A stretch of DNA of 32,015 nt from an uncultured delta proteobacterium (GCA_903860995.1 CAIOSS010000681.1:1-32015); one strand, 5' to 3'. Counted from the stretch's first letter, positions 23,201 to 31,482 are shown. Numbers and translations: made by a program. The notes: a model not told the origin generated them from the letters alone.

Positions 23201-24883
23201 AACATCGCCCTCTACGGTCCATGTCGGCGTCGTGGCGAGACCCGTGGCGCTCCCGAGATAGACCTCGGCCCGCCCCCGCTCTCCATTGGAGTCCGGCGCG
23301 CCCACGATCAGGTCGCCGAAGCCGTCACCGTTGGTGTCTCCCGCGCTCGCCACCCACGAGCCGAATTTGTCTCGCAGCCCAGCGCTCGTCAGCGTTGTGG
23401 TCGGCGTCGCAGCGAGGCCCCCGGAGCCTCCGAGATACACTTGCACGACGCCGCGATCGTAGGCGTACTCCTCGGCCCCGATGGCAAGATCGCCGTACCC
23501 GTCACCGTTGACGTCGAGCGTCGCCCCGTTGCTGCTATCGACCGCGAGGGAGGTTCGGGCCCCGACACGGAAGTTCCACACGGGGGAGTAGCGCGTGCCG
23601 ACGCGCCCGGAGGCGGTACGCCCCGCGAGGCGCCAGAAGTGAATTCCGGTCGTGAGCGGCGCGGGAACCGTCGAGCTCCCCGATGTCACCGAGAGCGTCT
23701 GCTCCACCGACGCGCAGGCCCGGTCGGCGCAGATCTGCACCTGTGCGCCCGTCGTGAGGGATGCCAGCAGCCAGGTGAGGCGTGGGGCCTGCCGCGTGGT
23801 GGTCGCGGTCGAGAGCGGCGCGACGGGCCTCGGCGGAAGGATTCGCTCGCAGCCGTTGGCTTCGTTGCCGTCGAGGTTCTCGTAACCGGTGGGACAGGTC
23901 ACGGCAGGGCCGACACAAACCACGCCCATGCAGGTCTGACCGTCCCAACAGGCACGGTCGCAGGCGCCGCAGTTGAGGCGGTCGTTGTAGGCGTACAGTT
24001 CGCAGCCGTTGGCCGCGTCGCCGTCGCAATTGGCCCAGTAATTTAAGCATTGGCCGACGCCGCAACGGCCTCCGGAGCACCCGGCGGTGGCATGCGGAGG
24101 GACGGGGCACACGATGCCGCACGCGCCGCAGTTGGAGAGACCCGTGAGGAGGCTCACCTCGCAGCCGTTCCGATTGCTTTGGTCGCAGTCGGCCCAGTCG
24201 TCCTGGCAGCCCGTCCATATGCAGTCATAGAAACATGACAGCCCCCAATCCACGTGGCTGCGGTCCGTGCAGATTGCGTCGCAGTAGTGGCTCCGCGTGC
24301 CGCAGTCGACGCCGGGGGTTTCGCAGGAGACGCAGGCGCCTGCGAGGCATCCCTGAGCCGCGGGGCACACGTTGCCGCAGGCGCCGCAGTGCGAGGCGCT
24401 CCTGGCCGTGTCGATGCATCGCCCGCCGCACGCCGCGAGAGGTGACGGACACGTCGCACGACAAGCGCCCGCGACGCAGAAGGGCTCGGTGGCACTGCAC
24501 GAGACGCCACATGCAGCGCAGTTCGCGGGGTCGCCGGTGAGGTCGACGCAGGTTCCGCCGCAGAGCGTACGGTCGCTCGGGCACGCGCAGGCTCCCGCGG
24601 AGCACGTCTGCGTGGCCGGGCACGCCGCCTCGCATGCGCCGCAGTGGAGCGCATCGCGCGTGAGGTCGGTGCAGACGCCCTCGCAGCGCACCTGACCGGG
24701 GCCACATGCGGCAGCCTCGGCCGAAAGGGCGTCGAAGGTGACATCCACAAGCACCGCGTCGTCGGGCGCAACGCCCTCGGCGGTGGCGTCCATCGGCGCG
24801 AGGCCCTCGCTGGCACAACCGAGGGCCAGAACGGCGGCGACGGTCAAGCGCCAGAGCGAGAAAGAAGATGCGGATCGTTGCAT
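20231..24883 (-). CDS. Giant lipoprotein with two cysteine-rich stalks and two seven-bladed FG-GAP propellers
   Basis: 1550 residues from ATG 24883, with GAGGT as ribosome site. The start at 24988 adds a leader without a signal and would overlap a regulatory element. The lipoprotein signal ends at LALGC (Cys23). The layout is a cysteine-rich stalk (about 58-340, modules such as HCGACGNVCPAAQGC and DGDAANGCE), a sandwich domain (345-450, HFWRLAGRT), propeller 1 (455-825), a second stalk (830-1040), a second sandwich (1045-1135, HWWRLRGRT) and propeller 2 (1140-1550). Each propeller has seven DxNxDGxxD-type calcium loops, for example DVNGDGYGD and DVNGDGYAD. The protein is thus an internal duplication. 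The propellers suggest Ca2+-dependent adhesion or ligand binding outside the cell. It has its own direct-repeat element upstream. Confidence 0.88.
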   Translation of the reverse strand: MQRSASSFSLWRLTVAAVLALGCASEGLAPMDATAEGVAPDDAVLVDVTFDALSAEAAACGPGQVRCEGVCTDLTRDALHCGACEAACPATQTCSAGACACPSDRTLCGGTCVDLTGDPANCAACGVSCSATEPFCVAGACRATCPSPLAACGGRCIDTARSASHCGACGNVCPAAQGCLAGACVSCETPGVDCGTRSHYCDAICTDRSHVDWGLSCFYDCIWTGCQDDWADCDQSNRNGCEVSLLTGLSNCGACGIVCPVPPHATAGCSGGRCGVGQCLNYWANCDGDAANGCELYAYNDRLNCGACDRACWDGQTCMGVVCVGPAVTCPTGYENLDGNEANGCERILPPRPVAPLSTATTTRQAPRLTWLLASLTTGAQVQICADRACASVEQTLSVTSGSSTVPAPLTTGIHFWRLAGRTASGRVGTRYSPVWNFRVGARTSLAVDSSNGATLDVNGDGYGDLAIGAEEYAYDRGVVQVYLGGSGGLAATPTTTLTSAGLRDKFGSWVASAGDTNGDGFGDLIVGAPDSNGERGRAEVYLGSATGLATTPTWTVEGDVLSDTTMHYGQQVQGIGDANRDGYADVAVSGRGTTLSGTVRIYHGSATGLSTSPARTLNGTSSDTNDDNFGAGLAAGDVNGDGYADLSVGVPRNHAYGMVRIYLGGSAGISATVHRTLSFSTTEDFFGQTVAMADFNGDGYCDVAPSDRGETRTWYGSATGIPGSSPHDFYNGPQGFSAGDVNRDGFADLGGVRSNIVSIAPGRPSGTYLFSFQATTAEFRSGDALGDVNGDGYTDFVLFDQSTSAGTARRATVYRGAATPPNAEVLRSFAICRTGYADCDGDAANGCEVRLETHTQHCGACGNVCPASAHATAACRIGVCSGGTCSAGYANCDATGTNGCEVNLLTDRSNCGACGRVCPTDQSCTNGACAACTGSGMATCTGVCRDLVNDVNHCGGCGVVCPAGRVCQGGACAVSCSAAGTTGCAGTCRNLSLDPYNCGTCGNTCLADQVCTAGTCVNASTTCSSGYDYLDGNPANGCSQIPTPRAIRPLAMATVSSQTPLLRWAMPRGIDLARVQVCSTRTCGNVEWSQDAEGGTVTVGLTLTPGIHWWRLRGRTNTGRFSTGYSPAWWFRVGHRSAPVNTSGGTTLDVNGDGYSDVAVGAPGYAGGGRVTVYLGSASGISTTPSVTLHPPTGLSRFGSSVASAGDVNGDGYGDLAVLATSQTLIYLGRSGTLPASPATTITTGDSVASAGDVNGDGYADIIVGRSAAQVANIYVGSATGLPNTAGYRLSQDYLGFGLSVAGAGDVNGDGFDDILIGTYLDDCGTGRGNSGRVVLYLGSMTGLQFSPNRYCGASDFFGYSVAGAGDVNGDGYADVLMSAYATIGYNIPYFSLYLGGTSGLLSYPQSMIDQGGTSLYEHGSFVAGAGDLDADGYADIVVGTKDTRTFSAPEWIRTGGRVNIYRGMPSGISETAWWTHEVSEQDVDYGASVGGVGDVNGDNYADILVGAPGRSRAYLYMSSPTGFPTSSVSATLGSGSAVSDEFGAAVVR

Positions 24884-24987
24884 GAGCACCTCGGTGAGGC
24901 CCTGGTTGCGGTCCGCGGCAAAACCCTGTTGGGGTGCCGCGCCACGGAGAGGCTGAGCGAGGTAAGCCAGCGCCGTCGCCGACGGCA

Positions 24988-25006
24988 ATGTCGCGCCGAT
25001 ATCACC
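24988..25006 (-). promoter_or_regulatory. 11-bp-spaced direct-repeat element, site 2
   Basis: On the minus strand: GGTGATATCGGCGCGACAT. The first half-site is GGTGA; the second, 11 bp on, is CGCGA with the conserved CAT after it. It lies in the 135-bp gap between the stop of the transglutaminase-like gene and the giant gene, 105 bp upstream of the ATG at 24883. It matches sites 1 and 3 at 15 or more of 19 positions. Confidence 0.62.
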
Positions 25007-25018
25007 GGCGCGGTGCCA

Positions 25019-26983
25019 TCACGGCGCGGGTGCCACGCCCGCCTGGCGGGCAGCGCGCACGTCCACAGTGTTGAAGTACTCCGCCGTCAGCGGGATCGAC
25101 GCGAGCTGCTGGCGGCCGGCGTTGAAGGCGACCTCGAAGGGCTGCGACTCGAGCAGCGTGGTTTCGAGAGGCCAGAGCACCGCGGCGCCCGCGCTCGCGG
25201 GGCGAGAGCGCAGCGCGACGAGGGCGTGGGTGTTGGTGTAGACGAGCACGGGATCGAGGCCGAGGCGCTCGAGGAGGCTCGCGAAGAGAAACGCGCCCTC
25301 GATGCAGTTGCCGGTGCGGGTGGCGAGCACCTCCGCGGGCGTGCGGAGGTGTTGCGCGCCGGCGTAGAAGCTGGCCGAGATGTCGGTGTAGGTGATGCCC
25401 CGTGTGCGAAGGGCGTCGTACACGGCGCGCAGGGCGTCTTCGGCGACGTCTTCACGCGAGTTCGAGCGCGTCCAGGCGACACGTACAGCGGCGGAACCGG
25501 GCGCGTTGAGCACGAGCACGTACCAGCCGCCGCTCGTCGAGGTGAAGCTCTGCGTCGCGCCCTGCTCGCTCGCGGGCCACGCCTGCGCGGCGACGCCCGA
25601 GCGATCGCTCTGCCATGCCGCGTAGGCGCTCGCCCGAAAGAGCGCCACGTCCACGGAGCGTGCGCCGTCGATCGCCCCGACCTCGAGCGCCAGCGTTTCG
25701 CCGGGCTCGAGATAGACGTTTTCGTAGGCGTAGCTCCCCGGCGCAATGGCATGGCTTCGGGGGCGGCGCGGCCGCTCGTAGCCGTGCAGTGCGCCGGGCC
25801 ACGCACTTCTCGCTTCGACAGCGGCCTGGAGGGAGACCACCGAGGGGTCGTCGGGGCGCACGAAGACCGCGCTGAGCGCGTCCATCGCCGGCTGCGAGAC
25901 ATGGTCGCTCGGGGGCCCCCACACGATGTCGCCCGCGGGCAGCAGGTCGAGCGCGAGGTAATCGCTGAGCGTAAACCCCGCGCCGATCATCTCGACGCTG
26001 TAGGTCACCTGCCCGCGCGTCGCCTCGGTGAGCGCCCGGACACGCGCGGCGGAGAAGGTCGGGCTCACGCACGCGCGGGTGGTTCCCGTGGCGGGCACGG
26101 CGACGCTACGCACGGCCGCCGCGTCGGTGTACCCTGGCACATCGACGGTGATGCGGGCAGTGTGGGGCGCGCCGTCGAGGCTCGCGAGGGTGAAGCACGC
26201 GACCTCCATCTCGATCGGGTGTCGCACGGTGGCGCTGCCGATGAGGTGCGAGAGGTACAACGGGAGCGAGCGCGAGCCGAGCGCGGGCGGACGCACGACA
26301 GGGTGCGTCACGCTGACGTTGAAGGGGAGGGCGGCGCTCAGGCAGTTGCGACGGAAGCACATGCTCCCGGAAGGGCAGGCGCGGCCGCAGGCCCCGCAGT
26401 GGGCGGGGTCCGACGCGGTGAGCACGCAGGCCCCGCCGCACGACGTCTGCGGGGCTTCGCAGCTCGGCGCACAGCGCCCCGTGAGGCACGTTTCACCCGC
26501 GGCGCAGGCCCGGCCACACGCGCCGCAGTGGGCCTGATCGCTCGTGGTGTCGACGCAGCGGTCCGCGCAGAACACCCGCGCCTCTGTGCAGCCGCCGCCG
26601 CACGAGCCGTCGTTGCACCACTGTCCCGCGCCGCACGCGCGACCGCAGGCCCCGCAGTGCGCGGGGTCGCTCTGGAGGTTCACGCAGCGACCGCAGTGGG
26701 TGAGCCCTTCGGCGCAGTGGGCGTCGGCGATCTCGCCCAGCACGGCAGGGCTGCCGTCGGACGGTACCGAGGCGTCGAGGCTGCCGTCACACCGACACGC
26801 CAGGAGCGCCGTGCTCGTCGCGTTGCACACCTGCGTACCCACACGACCATTCGTGCATGTACACGGACGTTCGACATCGGCCGGGCAGGCCGAGGGCGCG
26901 GGGTCGGAGCATCCGAGGGTGGCGCAGAACCACAGCCCGAGCGCCAGGGAGGCGAGCCGAAAGGCGAAGGTGGCGGTTTTCAT
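25019..26983 (-). CDS. Lipoprotein with transglutaminase-like domain, candidate catalytic residues present
   Basis: 654 residues from ATG 26983, which overlaps the stop of the upstream paralogue (ATGA), implying translational coupling. The signal ends at ATLGC (Cys25). A small disulfide module (CTCTNGRVGTQVC...CRC) follows, and then four HCGxCGRAC-type modules to about residue 210. A beta-rich middle follows (YENVYLEPGETLALEVGAID, GGWYVLVLNA). The C-terminal domain has TRTGNCIEGAFLFASLLERL (Cys560), YTNTHALVALR (His586) and an acidic residue in LWPLETTLL. This is the order Cys-His-acid of transglutaminase-like and related cysteine peptidase folds. It is probably a surface enzyme that cuts or crosslinks protein or peptidoglycan; the reaction is inferred from the motif only. 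Confidence 0.7.
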   Translation of the reverse strand: MKTATFAFRLASLALGLWFCATLGCSDPAPSACPADVERPCTCTNGRVGTQVCNATSTALLACRCDGSLDASVPSDGSPAVLGEIADAHCAEGLTHCGRCVNLQSDPAHCGACGRACGAGQWCNDGSCGGGCTEARVFCADRCVDTTSDQAHCGACGRACAAGETCLTGRCAPSCEAPQTSCGGACVLTASDPAHCGACGRACPSGSMCFRRNCLSAALPFNVSVTHPVVRPPALGSRSLPLYLSHLIGSATVRHPIEMEVACFTLASLDGAPHTARITVDVPGYTDAAAVRSVAVPATGTTRACVSPTFSAARVRALTEATRGQVTYSVEMIGAGFTLSDYLALDLLPAGDIVWGPPSDHVSQPAMDALSAVFVRPDDPSVVSLQAAVEARSAWPGALHGYERPRRPRSHAIAPGSYAYENVYLEPGETLALEVGAIDGARSVDVALFRASAYAAWQSDRSGVAAQAWPASEQGATQSFTSTSGGWYVLVLNAPGSAAVRVAWTRSNSREDVAEDALRAVYDALRTRGITYTDISASFYAGAQHLRTPAEVLATRTGNCIEGAFLFASLLERLGLDPVLVYTNTHALVALRSRPASAGAAVLWPLETTLLESQPFEVAFNAGRQQLASIPLTAEYFNTVDVRAARQAGVAPAP

Positions 26984-29076
26984 CGGGGTAGTGGGGCGAT
27001 GCCGTGCGCGCGCGCGGTCGCGATGTCCTGTGCGTGGAAGTAGGGTGCCCGGCTGCGGGCGTTGGCGACGGCACGAAGCCCGTCGTCGAACGCCGCGTCG
27101 AAGCCGCCGGGCCTGAGGTTCGAGAGGTCGAGGGCCCACACCAGGGGCTCCGAGGCCGCGCCCAGTACGAAGCGCGAACGCACGCCGAGGTAGACCTGTT
27201 CGTCGGTGTAGAGCAGCACGGGCTCCATGCCGACGAGTTCGACGAGGCTCGCGGCGAGCATCGCGACATCGACGGTAGAGCCGCTTCGCGTGCTGAGCAC
27301 CTCGACGCTGCGGCGCATCTGCGTGAGACCGTGGAAGGTCGCCGCGGTGACGGGCGTGACTGCGACACCCCGCGCGACGAGCGTGTCGTACACCGCGCGG
27401 AGGAGGTCTTCGACGACGTCTTCGCGGGTGTTGGAGCGCGACCAACGGACCTCGACAGGCGTCGCGGAGCCCGCCGAGGCTGTAAGCGCGAGCACGTACC
27501 ACCCGGGCGTCCCAGGACGGCGCGTGAGCGCGGCGCCGACCCCGACGCCCGACCAGCGCGCGCTCGCGGCGGCACCGTGGTCGGTGCGCCACGCACCGTA
27601 CTGCGCGGGTGTCAGGAGCGTGAGATCGACCGCGTCCCCGGTGGCCGACAGGATCTGGATGTCGAGCGCCTCTTCGCCCTCGAGGTAGAGGTTCTCGTAG
27701 GCATAGCCCTCGATGGGCACGGTGGCAGAGCGGGTCCAGGTGCCGCGATCGTAGGCCCGCAGGCCAAAGCCGCCGGGAAAGACGCTCAGCGCCTCGACGG
27801 TGCGAAACAGCCCCTCGATCGGTCGCGCGTGCGGCATGACCCAGACGGCGCTGAGTTCGTCCATCGCTTCGCGGCCCACCGCGGCGAAGGGAGGATCCCA
27901 GGTGAAGACATTGCCCGGCAGCAGCGTGGCGGACTGCACGGCGCGCGTCATGGCCGCGGCGGACCCCTGCGCGTCGCGCACGGAGGCCGCGAGCGTGATG
28001 GGCATCGGGGCCCGCAGTTGCGCGAGGTCGGCCACGGCGAAGACCGGGCTCATGCAGGGCGAGGCGTTGACCCGCGGGTTGAGAAAGAACGTGCGCTGCA
28101 CGGCGGCGGAGTACGGCGTCGCTTCGATGGCGAGGCCGACGGCGCGGGGCATCGAGGCCGCCGAGGCCGCGAGCGAGAAGCACACGGACGCGGGCACCAA
28201 GGCGCGGCTGGTGACCTCCGCGTCGCCGTACAGGTGGGCCAGAAACGTCGGAAAATACGGCGAACCACCGGGGTTTGGCAGCAGTCCCGAGCCGAACCGC
28301 ATACTCGCCGCGAAGGGCAGCGCGGCCGCGACGCAGGCGCCGCCCACGCAGTCTTGCCCCGCCGCGCAGGCGTTGTCGCAGCGCCCGCAGTGCCCGAGCG
28401 TTCCGCTCACATCGATGCACGCCGCGGCCGACGCGCACCATGACTGCCCCGGAGCACAGCCGGGCACGCACGCTCCGCCCGCGCAGGTGAGCCCTGCGCC
28501 GCAGTGCTCGCCGCAGATGCCGCAGTGGGCGATGTCCGTAGCCGGATCGACGCAGTGGTTGTCGCAGACGGTGCGCGGCGCGACGCAGCCCCGCGCACAC
28601 GCGCCATCGAGACAGTAGTCTCCCTCGCTGCACGCATGGCCGCAGGCGCCGCAGTGGAGCGGGTCGGCGGTCACATCAACGCACCGACCGCAGTGGGTGC
28701 GCCCCGAGGCGCACGAGGTCGCGGTCGCCGTGCGGGCGTCGCGGGGCGGCGCATCGAGGATGGCCATGCTCGCATCGGCGACGCGCGCATCGCCGTCAGC
28801 AACGGTCGCGTCGGAGCGGCCCCCGCCGTCGCCGGTGCTCGCGTCGGAGATCGATGCGTCCTCCGCGGTGCGGGGCTTACACGTGCACGGGCCGAGGCCA
28901 TCGCCCGAGGGCGCGCAGACCGAAGCCCCCACGGCCCCGCCATCGCAATGGCAAGCCGTCGATTCTCCCGGGATGCACACCCTTTCCCCGTTGCACGCCG
29001 AGCCGCAGATGCTGGATGTCAATACAACAATAACAGCCGCCCAAAAACGTCGCGCCACCTGCGAATGCACGTCCAT
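26980..29076 (-). CDS. Paralogue of the 25019 gene lacking the catalytic Cys and His
   Basis: 698 residues from ATG 29076. The signal ends near ICGSAC (Cys24 or Cys28). The layout copies the downstream gene: a disulfide module (CHCDGGAVGASVC...CTC), an Asp/Ala linker, four cysteine modules (HCGRCVDVTADPLHCGACGH and others), a beta-rich middle (YENLYLEGEEALDIQILSAT, GWYVLALTA) and the C-terminal domain. There RSGSTVDVAMLAASLVELVG aligns without gaps to the active paralogue, but the Cys position is Thr601 and the His position is Gln627; the acidic residue remains (Asp in VWALDLSNL). It is therefore a predicted pseudoenzyme, perhaps a binding partner or regulator. It is the first gene of a coupled pair; site 3 of the direct-repeat element lies 110 bp upstream. 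Confidence 0.78.
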   Translation of the reverse strand: MDVHSQVARRFWAAVIVVLTSSICGSACNGERVCIPGESTACHCDGGAVGASVCAPSGDGLGPCTCKPRTAEDASISDASTGDGGGRSDATVADGDARVADASMAILDAPPRDARTATATSCASGRTHCGRCVDVTADPLHCGACGHACSEGDYCLDGACARGCVAPRTVCDNHCVDPATDIAHCGICGEHCGAGLTCAGGACVPGCAPGQSWCASAAACIDVSGTLGHCGRCDNACAAGQDCVGGACVAAALPFAASMRFGSGLLPNPGGSPYFPTFLAHLYGDAEVTSRALVPASVCFSLAASAASMPRAVGLAIEATPYSAAVQRTFFLNPRVNASPCMSPVFAVADLAQLRAPMPITLAASVRDAQGSAAAMTRAVQSATLLPGNVFTWDPPFAAVGREAMDELSAVWVMPHARPIEGLFRTVEALSVFPGGFGLRAYDRGTWTRSATVPIEGYAYENLYLEGEEALDIQILSATGDAVDLTLLTPAQYGAWRTDHGAAASARWSGVGVGAALTRRPGTPGWYVLALTASAGSATPVEVRWSRSNTREDVVEDLLRAVYDTLVARGVAVTPVTAATFHGLTQMRRSVEVLSTRSGSTVDVAMLAASLVELVGMEPVLLYTDEQVYLGVRSRFVLGAASEPLVWALDLSNLRPGGFDAAFDDGLRAVANARSRAPYFHAQDIATARAHGIAPLPR

Positions 29077-29185
29077 GTCTTCCTATCTGGGCTGACACAT
29101 CGATGCGGCCTCGAGGTCGCTCCGCCGTGGCGCAACCGTCGATGGAGCGCCCGTCGATTCAACGCGAGCCGTGGCGCGTGGCGCA

Positions 29186-29204
29186 ATGTCACCCCGATAT
29201 CACC
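29186..29204 (-). promoter_or_regulatory. 11-bp-spaced direct-repeat element, site 3
   Basis: On the minus strand: GGTGATATCGGGGTGACAT, with two GGTGA half-sites 11 bp apart. It differs from site 1 at one base. It lies in the 188-bp gap between the divergent lipoprotein pair (start 29076) and the kinase gene (start 29265), so it could control either or both. Confidence 0.65.
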
Positions 29205-29264
29205 CGCTCCCCTTCGACGAGCGGACGCGTGAAGGCTACGTTCCTAACGTGGAGGTGGTTTAGG

Positions 29265-30623
29265 ATGCCGCGCGTGGTGGAGCGCTGCGCCGACGACGTG
29301 TTTCAACTCTCGGGTCATCTGCTCGAGGGGCGGTACGCGGTGCATGGAGTCGTCGCCCGCGGCGGTTCGGGCGTTGTCTACAAAGCCACGCGCCTCGACC
29401 TTGGGGTGCCCGTGGCGCTCAAGGTGCTGCACATTCCGCCGCGGCTTCGGGGCGCTTCCGAGGATGCGCTCGTTGAGCGCTTTCGCGTCGAGGCGCGCAT
29501 CCTCGCGGGGCTGCGTCACCATGCCATCGTGCGGGTATACGAGCTCGGCGCGCTCGCCCACGCAGTGGCCCCCAACGGGGGCGTGTGGATGGCCCTCGAG
29601 TGGCTCGACGGCGTCACCCTCGACCGCGATCTCGCCGCTCGCGATGGCCTCGGGCGCTCGCCGCGCGCAGTGTTGGCGCTCCTCGCGCCGGTCTTCGATG
29701 CACTCGCATGCGTGCATGCGCAAGGCATCGCGCACCGCGATGTCAAGCCCGCCAACCTGATGCTCGCGGCCACAGCGCGCGGTGACATCGATCTGCGCGT
29801 GCTCGATTTTGGCATCGCAAAAGTGATGCTCCCCGATGAGTGCGCGGGCACGGGAGTCACCGACACCCGGAGCGATCACGCATCGTTCTCGCTGAGCTAT
29901 TCCGCACCCGAGCAGGTGGCACGCGCGCGGACGGGCCCATGGACCGACGTCCACGCACTCGGCCTGCTCGTGATCGAACTGCTGCTGGGCACCCGCGCCT
30001 ACGCGAGCACGGACAGTTTTTCTCTCTACGGCGAGGTCATGTCTCCCGCGCGCCCCACGACGGCCCGCGGCGGCCGCGATCTGGGCCCGTGGGAGCCGGT
30101 GCTCCGCAAGGCGCTGGCGCTGCAACCAGGCGATCGGTACGCCGCGGCGGGCGCGATGCACGAGGCCCTCGCCGCCACCGTAGACGAAGCCGAGGCGCGC
30201 TGGGCGCGTCGCCTGACGCTCGACGCCGCCCCGCACGGCGGTACGACAGAGGGTTTCGAGGCTCGACGCCGCGGTCCCAGCGCTCGCATCGTCGCGGCGC
30301 TCGCCATCGTGGCGCTCGTGCCGATGGGCTGGCGCGTGCCTCGCGCCCCAGAAAGGCTCGCGACGCCCCGCGTGAGCGTCGCGCCATCCAACGCATACGC
30401 AGCGGTCGCCGATGGGCAAGGCCCCGTGGAGCCCGCCGCTCCAGCGGCTCACGGCCTCGCGACGGGCGGGGCATCCATGGAGCGTGCGGGTGTCGTCCGG
30501 CCCTCGGCGTCGCGTGCTGCGCGTCCCAGAGGCCGACGCACCGCACCCTCGCGCGGGGCGACGACGACGCCGCGGAGCACACCCTCCGTCGAAGTCGTTG
30601 AGCCGGATATCGAGATCGACTGA
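29265..30623 (+). CDS. Ser/Thr protein kinase with one membrane helix
   Basis: 452 residues from ATG 29265, with GGAGGT 8 bp upstream. The kinase domain spans about 24-310: VVARGGSGVVYKA (glycine loop), VALKVL (Lys53), GIAHRDVKPANLML (Asp159, Asn164), LDFGIAK (181-187), YSAPEQ (the APE position) and WTDVHALGLLVIELLLG. All catalytic residues are present. A hydrophobic helix (341-355, RIVAALAIVALVPMGW) is followed by a Pro/Ala/Thr/Arg-rich tail, presumably periplasmic. It is divergent from the lipoprotein pair, shares an upstream region holding direct-repeat site 3, and is followed after 1 bp by a TPR-type gene. It is the obvious candidate to phosphorylate the FHA regulator or its partner; this is inferred from context. 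Confidence 0.88.
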   Translation: MPRVVERCADDVFQLSGHLLEGRYAVHGVVARGGSGVVYKATRLDLGVPVALKVLHIPPRLRGASEDALVERFRVEARILAGLRHHAIVRVYELGALAHAVAPNGGVWMALEWLDGVTLDRDLAARDGLGRSPRAVLALLAPVFDALACVHAQGIAHRDVKPANLMLAATARGDIDLRVLDFGIAKVMLPDECAGTGVTDTRSDHASFSLSYSAPEQVARARTGPWTDVHALGLLVIELLLGTRAYASTDSFSLYGEVMSPARPTTARGGRDLGPWEPVLRKALALQPGDRYAAAGAMHEALAATVDEAEARWARRLTLDAAPHGGTTEGFEARRRGPSARIVAALAIVALVPMGWRVPRAPERLATPRVSVAPSNAYAAVADGQGPVEPAAPAAHGLATGGASMERAGVVRPSASRAARPRGRRTAPSRGATTTPRSTPSVEVVEPDIEID

Positions 30624-30624
30624 G

Positions 30625-31482
30625 ATGCGCGAGCCTCTGCGGATTGCGCTCGGGTTCTGGCTTGGGCTCGCTCCCGCTGCGCTCGGCGCCAGGTCGTCGT
30701 ACGCGCAGGAGGGGAGCAACGAGCGCGTGCGCCGCGAACTCATCCTGCGTGCGCAGCGCGCGCGCGGAGCAGGCGATCACCGCGAGGCCCTCGACGCCGC
30801 CACGCGGTCGATGGAGATGCGCAGCTCGCCGTCGATCGAGTATTTCGTCGCGCGGGAACACGACGCCCTCGGCCATCGCGACGAGGCGCACCGACTGGCT
30901 ACGCGCTGCGTACGTGCGGCCGAGACCGAACCCGCCCTGCGCGACCGCGACCTCTTGCTGCGCGCCTGTGCGTCCATCGTCGCGCGCACGGCTCCACCCG
31001 TGGTCGCGGTTCCGGAGCCCGTTCCATGGCCGCGGCCCCCGGTGGGAGCCCCCGCACCTGCGGTCTTCCCAGCCCTCGCGCAGAGCCGTGACCGATCCCC
31101 GACGCTCGCCCCGATGCCTCGACCGGGAGGTGCCCCGCGGCCCCCCGTCGCGGGTCCGTGGATACTGGGTGGCGCAGGCCTCGCGAGCGTCGTGGCATCG
31201 GGCGTACTCTTCGTTGTTGCCGCCGAGGCGCAGCGTGAGCGCGATGCGCTCTGTCCTGCAGCGCCGCTGCACTGTGATCCCGCGGCCGTGGCCTTCGACG
31301 ATCGGTACCGCGCCGCGCTCGTTGCGGGCGACGTGGCGAGCATCGTCGGTGGGGCCGCCCTGCTGACGGGTGCGCTCTGGTGGACCGTGCCCAGGGTGGG
31401 CCATCGCGCAGCCGCGCCGGTGCTCGTGACGGTGCAACGAGGCGGTGGAGCGTTTGCGCTGGGGGCGCGCATCGCGTGGTAG
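30625..31482 (+). CDS. TPR-like membrane protein, partner of the kinase
   Basis: 285 residues from ATG 30625, one base after the kinase stop, so surely cotranscribed with it. A signal peptide (ALGFWLGLAPAALGA, cleavage near AYAQ-like SYAQEG) precedes a helical region with TPR character (RRELILRAQRARGAGDHREA, then REHDALGHRDEAHRLATRCV). A Pro-rich linker (about 135-175) leads to two hydrophobic helices (WILGGAGLASVVASGVLFVV and VASIVGGAALLTGALWW). Such proteins commonly follow Ser/Thr kinase genes in myxobacteria. It probably sits in the envelope and passes a signal to the kinase, but nothing in the sequence proves this. Confidence 0.72.
   Translation: MREPLRIALGFWLGLAPAALGARSSYAQEGSNERVRRELILRAQRARGAGDHREALDAATRSMEMRSSPSIEYFVAREHDALGHRDEAHRLATRCVRAAETEPALRDRDLLLRACASIVARTAPPVVAVPEPVPWPRPPVGAPAPAVFPALAQSRDRSPTLAPMPRPGGAPRPPVAGPWILGGAGLASVVASGVLFVVAAEAQRERDALCPAAPLHCDPAAVAFDDRYRAALVAGDVASIVGGAALLTGALWWTVPRVGHRAAAPVLVTVQRGGGAFALGARIAW

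Noticed and set aside
20231..29076. Long plus-strand open frames opposite the giant and transglutaminase-like genes
   Set aside because: They mirror the minus-strand coding pattern, lack family motifs and are rich in Arg, Ala and Val; they are shadows of the real genes.
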